DNA from: an uncultured Ruminococcus sp. | Lineage (GTDB): Bacteria; Bacillota_A; Clostridia; Oscillospirales; Acutalibacteraceae | Assembly: GCA_902798605.1 (NCBI GenBank) | Contig: CADBXH010000006.1 | Span: forward strand, 1-29,312 | DNA: 29,312 nt | Reading direction: 5' to 3' | In this document: positions 24,797 through 29,312 of the stretch, piece by piece | Numbering within the stretch: the stretch's first letter is position 1 | Layout: each line of letters starts with the position of its first letter | The notes under the pieces: generated by a model | The model's input: the letters and a program-made list of their open reading frames with translations, nothing else | What the model was told of the DNA's origin: nothing | Databases searched by the model: none | Program-made: the position numbers and the translations under genes

Positions 24797-25245
24797 TGAT
24801 AGCACTTGGATGTGACCACGGCGGATTTAATCTTATCACCGCCATAAAAAAGTATCTTGACGAAAAAGGTATCGAGTACAAGGAGTTCGGAACTTTCAGC
24901 GAGGACAGCGTGGATTATCCCATTTATGCCTACAAGGTGGCAAAGGCTGTCACAAGCGGTGAGTGTGAGCTCGGTATCCTCTGCTGCGGAACGGGTATAG
25001 GAATCTCGATGGCCGCCAACAAAGTCAAGGGAGTACGCGCGGCGGTAGTTAACAATGCATTCGGCGCAGAGATGACCAGACGCCATAACCACGCCAATAT
25101 CCTCTGTATGGGCGGACGCGTTATGAGCGAGGAGGACGCGGTAAAATACACCGACATTTTCCTCAACACCCCCGAAGAAGGCGGCAGACACGACAAACGC
25201 GTCGCGATGCTAACGGAGATCGAAAACGGGACTTTTGAGGTTTAA
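24796..25245 (+). CDS. rpiB: Ribose-5-phosphate isomerase B
   Basis: 149 residues interconverting ribose-5-phosphate and ribulose-5-phosphate. CDHGGF (D and H about 7-8) is the substrate loop, the active-site cysteine is in CCGTGIG (about 65-71), and RRHNHANILCMGGR (His about 97-100) is typical of RpiB rather than LacA/LacB. GGGAGAG precedes an ATG that overlaps the tsaB stop (TAATG). Last gene of the fhs operon; terminator at 25266-25305. Confidence 0.95.
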   Translation: MIALGCDHGGFNLITAIKKYLDEKGIEYKEFGTFSEDSVDYPIYAYKVAKAVTSGECELGILCCGTGIGISMAANKVKGVRAAVVNNAFGAEMTRRHNHANILCMGGRVMSEEDAVKYTDIFLNTPEEGGRHDKRVAMLTEIENGTFEV

Positions 25246-25265
25246 CGTATTAGTAATAAGGATAA

Positions 25266-25305
25266 GAAAAGCTGTCATTCGGTGATGCCGAATGACAGCT
25301 ATTTT
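25266..25305. terminator. Bidirectional terminator between rpiB and the beta-propeller gene
   Basis: AGCTGTCATTCGG (25270-25282), TGATG loop, CCGAATGACAGCT (25288-25300). A perfect 13-bp stem with AAAA before and ATTTT after, so it can work on both strands. Confidence 0.9.
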
Positions 25306-25311
25306 AATATT

Positions 25312-27393
25312 TTACTTGTATTTTACCGAGTCAATGATCGTCTTGTTTTGAGCGTCAGCGGCGGGCTCACTTACTTCCGCGTCGTCGGTAGTTGTGTAAT
25401 ATCCGGTGGAAGCGCCGCCGAGCATATAGATGTGATCTCCAATATAAACGCACCTGTCAACGGGACAGTTGTTTTTGCCTTCGCCGAATACCTTTGAAGT
25501 ATATTCGTCGGTCACTTTGATATTTCCGTTTTCTACTCTGAAGTTAAGCGTGCCGCTGTGAGCGTCATAAGTATCGTCAGGGTAATAGCTGTCTCCGGTT
25601 TGGTTGTCGATGTAGTTTAGCGGAATGACGTAATCCTTGCGCTCCGGGTTGCAGACAAGCGCTTTTTGGTTGCTTTGAACTGCCGAGGAGCAATGCTTGA
25701 ATACTTTAGTGTCAATGACCTTAGGGTTATTTTTGTCGCTTATATCAAAGGTAACAAGCTTTAAGCCGCTCTGTGCTTCACCCCATGTTGAGCTTTCGGT
25801 GTCATATCCGATACCGAGCAGAGTTTTATCGTCAACAGGTACGAGCATTGTGGAAAATCCGCTTATCTTCACTTCTCCGGTGATCTCGGGATTTTTGGGG
25901 TCTGACAAATCAATTATAAACAGAGGGTCTGTCTGCTCGTAGGTGATAACGTATGCTGTATCGCCGATGTATTTTACAGCCTTTATGCTTTCGTTGCGGG
26001 CAAATCCGGAGACGCTTCCGATTCGGTTCAAATCTTTATCGAGTACAAATAGGTTGTTTTTATCTTTACCGGTGTTTCTCTTTGTTGTTGTGGCGATCCT
26101 TAGATTTCCGTCCTTTTCGTCAAGCGCGTACTGATCGTCTATCTCGCCTTCGACTTTTGCGGTCGCGGTAAAATCAATATCGTTTTTGAGATCAACCTTG
26201 ACTATTTGGGTGTAGCTGTTGTAGTTTTCGGGCGGCATATAGCTGTCGTTTTCATAATAAGTGCGATCGTAGTTTTTTGCAAGGATATATAGATTTTCGC
26301 TGCTGCAATAAACATCCTCTGCAGAGCCTAATATGGCCTTTGATTTTATATCCTGCGATGGCTTTACGGTGTCGACCTCGCTCACGACCAAAAAGTCAGC
26401 GCTTTCGGGTTCGTCAACACAATAGATGCAGTCGGGAGGGAGCTCTTTTGATCCATCTTTATCGTCTGAGGTGTTTCCGTAGCACTCGGGGATACAGTCG
26501 CTGTTTTTCGCGTAATAGGTTGATACAGTGTATACCTTGCCGTCTATCATCCTTGACGAGCAGTATTTTCCGCTCTGGGTATAGCAGTCTTCAAGCTTGA
26601 TATTCTTTTTGTCGCTTATATCATATACGCATACGCTTGTAAGGTATTCAGAGGAGTAGGGGGTGCCGGCGATAGCTGTCAGCTTGCTGCCGTTAACGTA
26701 AAACTCCTTGAATGAATATTTTTTGTTTTTGAGCTGATCGGGGATAGGGATAGTTGCTGCCGGTTCGGTTTTGCCGTTATCAGCCTTGAATATCTCTATA
26801 GTATCTTTGCCCTTCTTTTTGCTGTAATAAATAAATTTTCCGTCGGTCTTGATCGTATCCGCTTCATCAACGCCCTGAGTCTGGATATAAGTTTCGCTGT
26901 GCGGATCGGATGAAGCTGAGCCGGATGTTCCGCTGTCGGCATCGCCGGCTGATTTGTCGGAATTTCCAGCCGCGGGAGCTTCTGCCGCGTCTTCCGCGGG
27001 AGCCGCAAAGTAATCAAAGGGATTTGACTTTGCGGTTCTTTTTGACCTTTTAGCGATTATATTGTTGATTTCGGAGGTTATCTCATCGCGCGAGTCAAAG
27101 TTCTTTATCTTCGCTTCGGTCACGGGCGCGTTGTTGTTTGAACCGAAATTAATAAACGGATCATTTCTGAAAATGCCTAACAGATTTGTTATCAGTAACG
27201 CGTTAACAAGCAGAAAAGCGACCGAAGCGGCGATTATTCCGCCCACAATAAACTTCTTCTTGCTCTTTTTGACCTTTAACGGTTCGATGTTTTGTATTCT
27301 ATCTTTAACAAATTCTTCGTTTAACTCCTCGGGAGCGTTGATTTTGCTCTCGTCAAATTTTTGCTTTATAAAATCAAAATCATTGTTCGTCAT
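25312..27393 (-). CDS. Membrane beta-propeller protein, probable anti-sigma factor/sensor
   Basis: 693 residues from the ATG at 27393. GTG at 27402 is also in frame, but the GGAG site would overlap it; GGAG is eight bases before the ATG. A cytoplasmic N-terminal segment (about 1-48, with KINAPEELNEEFVKDRI) is followed by one membrane helix (about 50-70), a Gly/Ser/Asp/Ala-rich linker (about 120-165) and a large extracytoplasmic domain. The latter carries GVDEADTIKTDGKFIYY, the hallmark of the clostridial Beta_propel family (Pfam PF09826), with many YVI/IYxL blades to the C-terminus. It overlaps the ECF sigma gene by at most four bases, so the N-terminus probably binds that sigma factor. No zinc HxxxCxxC motif of ZAS anti-sigmas is present. 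The ligand is unknown. Confidence 0.78.
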   Translation of the reverse strand: MTNNDFDFIKQKFDESKINAPEELNEEFVKDRIQNIEPLKVKKSKKKFIVGGIIAASVAFLLVNALLITNLLGIFRNDPFINFGSNNNAPVTEAKIKNFDSRDEITSEINNIIAKRSKRTAKSNPFDYFAAPAEDAAEAPAAGNSDKSAGDADSGTSGSASSDPHSETYIQTQGVDEADTIKTDGKFIYYSKKKGKDTIEIFKADNGKTEPAATIPIPDQLKNKKYSFKEFYVNGSKLTAIAGTPYSSEYLTSVCVYDISDKKNIKLEDCYTQSGKYCSSRMIDGKVYTVSTYYAKNSDCIPECYGNTSDDKDGSKELPPDCIYCVDEPESADFLVVSEVDTVKPSQDIKSKAILGSAEDVYCSSENLYILAKNYDRTYYENDSYMPPENYNSYTQIVKVDLKNDIDFTATAKVEGEIDDQYALDEKDGNLRIATTTKRNTGKDKNNLFVLDKDLNRIGSVSGFARNESIKAVKYIGDTAYVITYEQTDPLFIIDLSDPKNPEITGEVKISGFSTMLVPVDDKTLLGIGYDTESSTWGEAQSGLKLVTFDISDKNNPKVIDTKVFKHCSSAVQSNQKALVCNPERKDYVIPLNYIDNQTGDSYYPDDTYDAHSGTLNFRVENGNIKVTDEYTSKVFGEGKNNCPVDRCVYIGDHIYMLGGASTGYYTTTDDAEVSEPAADAQNKTIIDSVKYK

Positions 27394-27398
27394 AATTA

Positions 27399-27899
27399 TC
27401 ACTCCAAAAACTTTCTCATTTTGGCAAGAGCCCTGCTTTGTTTAGAACGGACCGTTGACGCCTTTAGTCCGAGCATCTCCGCGATCTCTTTGCTTGTGTA
27501 GCCGGCTACGACGGATAAAAGCACGATGTCCTTCTCGTCCTCATACAGTATAGCTAGGGCTTCCTTTAGCTCAGAAGCGACCACTGTGTTGTCGGGAGCC
27601 TCTATATCGATATCAAATAAGTTCAGCGTTCCTGCGTCAGTAAACCTTTTTTTGAGAATAGTGCAACATTGGCGATAGAGGATCTTGAATATCCAGGTCG
27701 AAAACGCTTTTTCGCTTTTCAGCGAGGCGATACCGAGATAAGCTTCGGTTATACATGAGGATACCGCGTCCATAGCATCGTCGGGATCATTGAGTTTAAA
27801 ATACGCGTAGCGGTACAGTTTGTCCTTATAGGCAGTGTAAAGCGAGGCAAAGGCATCTTTGTCGCCGCTTTTAGCCCTTTTGATTAATTCGTTATCCAT
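27399..27899 (-). CDS. ECF-type RNA polymerase sigma factor
   Basis: 166 residues with sigma region 2 (YAYFKLNDPDDAMDAVSSC, the -10 recognition helix) and region 4 (GYTSKEIAEMLGLKASTVRSKQSR, a helix-turn-helix for the -35), the usual ECF layout without region 3. It directs RNA polymerase to a small set of envelope or stress promoters and is normally held by an anti-sigma factor, here most likely the downstream membrane beta-propeller protein. ATG with GGAGG at 27905-27909. Upstream lie a 12-bp palindrome and a candidate ECF promoter, suggesting autoregulation. Confidence 0.9.
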   Translation of the reverse strand: MDNELIKRAKSGDKDAFASLYTAYKDKLYRYAYFKLNDPDDAMDAVSSCITEAYLGIASLKSEKAFSTWIFKILYRQCCTILKKRFTDAGTLNLFDIDIEAPDNTVVASELKEALAILYEDEKDIVLLSVVAGYTSKEIAEMLGLKASTVRSKQSRALAKMRKFLE

Positions 27900-27910
27900 A
27901 ACTGACCTCC

Positions 27911-27922
27911 AACGATATCGTT
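27911..27922. promoter_or_regulatory. Perfect 12-bp palindrome AACGATATCGTT
   Basis: AACGATATCGTT is its own reverse complement and sits directly before the GGAGG ribosome binding site of the sigma gene, downstream of the probable promoter. Its position fits an operator or an mRNA hairpin affecting translation; which of these is not known. Confidence 0.5.
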
Positions 27923-28264
27923 CATATATATAGTGTAAAAGCAGGGGTGAAGTGTTGCATTTGTTTTAAAAATTTTTAGATTATTTTGAGAGTAGATAAG
28001 GCTCAAATCTGATTACAAACCGTTAATCTTTTGTAATATTTTGTCAAAATCAGGGCTTTTTAACATATCTAACAATCTTCCACAAAGAAAAACGCGAGTT
28101 TTAACAGACTTAACAAGTTTTAACAGGGGTAAAAATTATAGTAATAATTTACAAGCGAAAGCGTAAAAACACCTAATAGAAATGCATTATGCACAAGTTA
28201 TGCTGTGCTTGTAACTAAAAAAGATAAAAAATTTCATTTTTTTAAATTTATTTACAAAAAACCC
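27923..28264. promoter_or_regulatory. AT-rich intergenic region with clustered short repeats
   Basis: About 340 bp without a gene between the ECF operon and the XRE gene. It holds a perfect inverted repeat ATTACAAA (28012-28019) / TTTGTAAT (28030-28037), TTTTTAACA at 28057-28065, and three TTAACA copies close together (28101-28106, 28110-28115, 28120-28125 approximately) at about 9-10 bp intervals. It also holds AGTTA...TAACT (28196-28216) around a GCACAAG/GTGCTTG sequence. These look like protein-binding sites for one or more regulators; none matches a site I can name. Confidence 0.4.
27931..27958 (-). promoter_or_regulatory. Candidate ECF-type autoregulatory promoter
   Basis: On the minus strand GCAACA (27958-27953) is followed about 16 bp later by ACACTA (27936-27931) leading into ATATAT, about 32 bp before the ATG at 27899. 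An AAC-containing -35 and a non-TATAAT -10 fit ECF promoters in general, but there is no second copy in the window to compare it with. Confidence 0.4.
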
Positions 28265-28293
28265 TTGTTTTTTTTCTTTGAAAGTATTATAAT
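28265..28293 (+). promoter_or_regulatory. SigA-type promoter of the XRE regulator
   Basis: TTGTTT (28265-28270), 17-bp spacer, TATAAT (28288-28293). The leader to the ATG at 28379 is about 80 bases and AT-rich. Confidence 0.7.
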
Positions 28294-28378
28294 AGGTTCA
28301 TAATGTTTTTGGAGAATTTTTATTTAGAATTTTTCAAAAGAAATAATAAAGATTATTTGGATATGGAGAGAGTAAAAA

Positions 28379-28627
28379 ATGAGATTACGTAAGCAGGAAT
28401 TGGGAGACAGAAACCTTGTAGGTAATCGTGTTGAGACCGTGAGGAAGCAAAAGGGTATGAAGCAGAAGGAGCTTCTGGCACAGCTTCAGGTAAACGGTGT
28501 CGATATGAACGCCTCCGGTCTTTCAAAACTTGAGGGACAGATCAGATTTGTTACAGACGTTGAGCTTGTAGCTCTTGCCGATATTCTTGAAGTGTCGGTT
28601 GACTACCTGCTTGGCAGAGAGAAGTAA
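28379..28627 (+). CDS. XRE-family helix-turn-helix regulator
   Basis: 82 residues, essentially one Cro/C1-type DNA-binding domain: VRKQKGMKQKELLAQLQ is helix 1 and the turn, MNASGLSKLEGQ the recognition helix, ADILEVSVDYLLGRE the final helices. There is no sensor or dimerisation domain. ATG at 28379 with GGAGAG at 28364-28369. It is transcribed alone and ends at a good terminator. Its targets might include the repeat-rich region upstream or the promoter at 28825, but nothing in the sequence proves that. Confidence 0.85.
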   Translation: MRLRKQELGDRNLVGNRVETVRKQKGMKQKELLAQLQVNGVDMNASGLSKLEGQIRFVTDVELVALADILEVSVDYLLGREK

Positions 28628-28664
28628 TATATATTTTTGGGTACAATTTAAGATCAACTGTAAG

Positions 28665-28692
28665 GCTGCTGACGGATGCGTCGGCAGCTTTT
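28665..28692 (+). terminator. Terminator after the XRE gene
   Basis: GCTGCTGACG (28665-28674), GATG loop, CGTCGGCAGC (28679-28688), followed by TTTT. The 10-bp stem contains one G-T pair. Confidence 0.85.
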
Positions 28693-28824
28693 GTTATATT
28701 CAGAAAAAGTTTAAAACAAAAAGAGAGCTTTTGTCAGCCCTCACAAATACTATTATATCACATATGTTTTAATTCTTCAAGAGATTTTTAAAAAATAAAA
28801 TTTAAAATATTTTTATAAAAACTA

Positions 28825-28853
28825 TTGACAATGTTAATTTTATTTGGTAAAAT
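28825..28853 (+). promoter_or_regulatory. Strong SigA-type promoter of the short peptide gene
   Basis: Consensus TTGACA (28825-28830), 17-bp spacer, TAAAAT (28848-28853). One of the best -35 boxes in the window, in very AT-rich surroundings that may act as an UP element. Confidence 0.8.
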
Positions 28854-28885
28854 ATAGACAAGATAAAAGACAGGAGGTCTTAGAT

Positions 28886-28954
28886 ATGAAAGTTAAGATT
28901 CCTTTTATTATTCACATTAAAGATTTTTTGCGGAGTTTACCGCCCAACTGTTAA
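28886..28954 (+). CDS. Short ORF of 22 residues, putative peptide or leader
   Basis: ATG at 28886, nine bases after a perfect AGGAGG (28872-28877), encodes 22 residues beginning MKVKIPFIIHI and ending LRSLPPNC before TAA at 28952-28954. It has a basic, hydrophobic first half and a C-terminal Pro-Pro-Asn-Cys. A promoter with consensus -35 lies just upstream. The Shine-Dalgarno is enclosed by an inverted repeat AAGAC/GTCTT (28867-28881). I do not recognise the peptide. It may be a secreted or modified signalling peptide, a small membrane peptide, a toxin, or a regulatory leader for something beyond the window. Expression signals are good; function is unknown. Confidence 0.5.
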   Translation: MKVKIPFIIHIKDFLRSLPPNC

Positions 28955-28955
28955 G

Positions 28956-28972
28956 CCCCAATGGCTTTGGGG
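28956..28972 (+). other. Hairpin directly after the short ORF
   Basis: CCCCAA (28956-28961), TGGCT loop, TTGGGG (28967-28972). It begins one base after the stop codon of the 22-residue ORF. No T tract follows, so it looks like a stability or attenuation structure more than a terminator. Confidence 0.5.
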
Positions 28973-29312
28973 GAGATTTAGATTATTTAGCTAAGTCGAA
29001 ACAGATGATTATTTTTTAGATGTTAAAAAAACATATTGTGTATAGTGAGTCAGACGTGTTTTGTTCGTGATAAGCTTATTTGGTTGGTTGTAACTTAAAT
29101 ACTTTCATAATGTATATAGATATTTAAAGCTTGTCGCCTTGGTTAAAGAGTTTGGATCAGAACCGGATGTGATTGGGCGTTTCGGAATTTTTACAATTTA
29201 ATATTTCAGGATTTATGTTAAATATGATTTTTTAGGTATAGTCCAATGAGAGTATAACTTTTTCTTTAATATAAAATCTAAAGACAGGAGAATTAGTCCT
29301 ATGTACAGTTAA
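28973..29312 (+). other. 340 bp without a clear gene; mini-ORFs up to the window end
   Basis: No ORF of convincing length. Short ATG-initiated frames occur (a 16-codon one starting ATGTTAAAAAAA near 29018, and others of 3-6 codons). A stop-to-stop frame of 35 codons (29094-29201) reads like protein (LVALVKEFGSEPDVIGRFG) but lacks a start and ribosome binding site. The last bases carry AAGACAGGAG (29281-29290), the same ten bases as before the 22-residue ORF, followed by ATG-TAC-AGT-TAA at 29301-29312. The region could be a long leader or a decayed gene. Confidence 0.35.

Noticed and set aside
28021..28130. Replication origin with DnaA boxes
   Set aside because: AT-rich with repeats and a CTTCCACA, but no TTATCCACA-type boxes in proper arrangement and no dnaA or dnaN nearby.
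28575..28772. 65-codon plus-strand frame overlapping the XRE gene end
   Set aside because: It runs through the XRE terminator hairpin, lacks a ribosome binding site and has no protein-like features.

Overview
The window looks like chromosomal DNA of a low-to-moderate GC, Gram-positive anaerobic clostridium, most like Ruminococcus and relatives (Oscillospiraceae). The support is the gene set: a DUF5685 gene next to a J-domain gene, a SpoIIM-like protein, CdaA/YbbR, Fhs, Big2-repeat surface proteins, clostridial lipoproteins, and an ECF sigma factor paired with a membrane beta-propeller protein. Shine-Dalgarno sequences are strong (AGGAGG-like) and many promoters have a 17-bp spacer with TATAAT-like -10 boxes. 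No tRNA, rRNA, CRISPR array, transposase or phage module is visible. The taxon is inferred from protein resemblance, not from a search.

Layout. 1-486: 3' end of an unrecognised cysteine-containing protein. 633-1862: polytopic Gpi18-like GT-C glycosyltransferase. 1900-2463 (minus): HAD phosphatase. 2600-4612: tight operon of a DUF5685 protein, a J-domain protein with a cysteine-rich tail, and a small membrane protein. 4721-8389: secreted 1222-residue cell-wall protein with SH3, ten Big2 modules and a GH24 lysozyme domain into which a second SH3 domain is inserted. 8479-9276: proC. 9334-12142: operon of a SpoIIM-like protein, a membrane protein and two paralogous membrane-anchored proteins. 12347-16894: lipoprotein cluster with BspA-like leucine-rich repeats, a swapped N-terminal region and a gene remnant. 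17027-18411: DUF3343 plus cysteine-desulfurase-like enzyme. 18534-20707: cdaA-cdaR (c-di-AMP synthesis). 20751-21869 (minus): rodA. 22001-25245: fhs-tsaE-tsaB-rpiB operon. 25312-27899 (minus): ECF sigma factor and a membrane beta-propeller protein that is probably its anti-sigma factor and sensor. 28379-28627: small XRE regulator. 28825-29312: strong promoter, 22-residue ORF and a region of mini-ORFs up to the window edge.

How it works together. Several loci concern the envelope: glycosyl transfer, a wall lysozyme, RodA, c-di-AMP signalling, surface lipoproteins and an envelope-sensing sigma system. The rest is housekeeping (proline, one-carbon metabolism, t6A tRNA modification, pentose phosphates, sulfur transfer).

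The points most worth following up are the SH3-in-GH24 nested lysozyme, the lipoprotein cluster with a cysteine ladder and domain swapping, the aspartate-rich motifs of the DUF5685 protein beside its J-domain partner, the sigma factor/beta-propeller pair with its unusually structured upstream region, and the strongly expressed short peptide at the right end. None is proven to be a new system from sequence alone.
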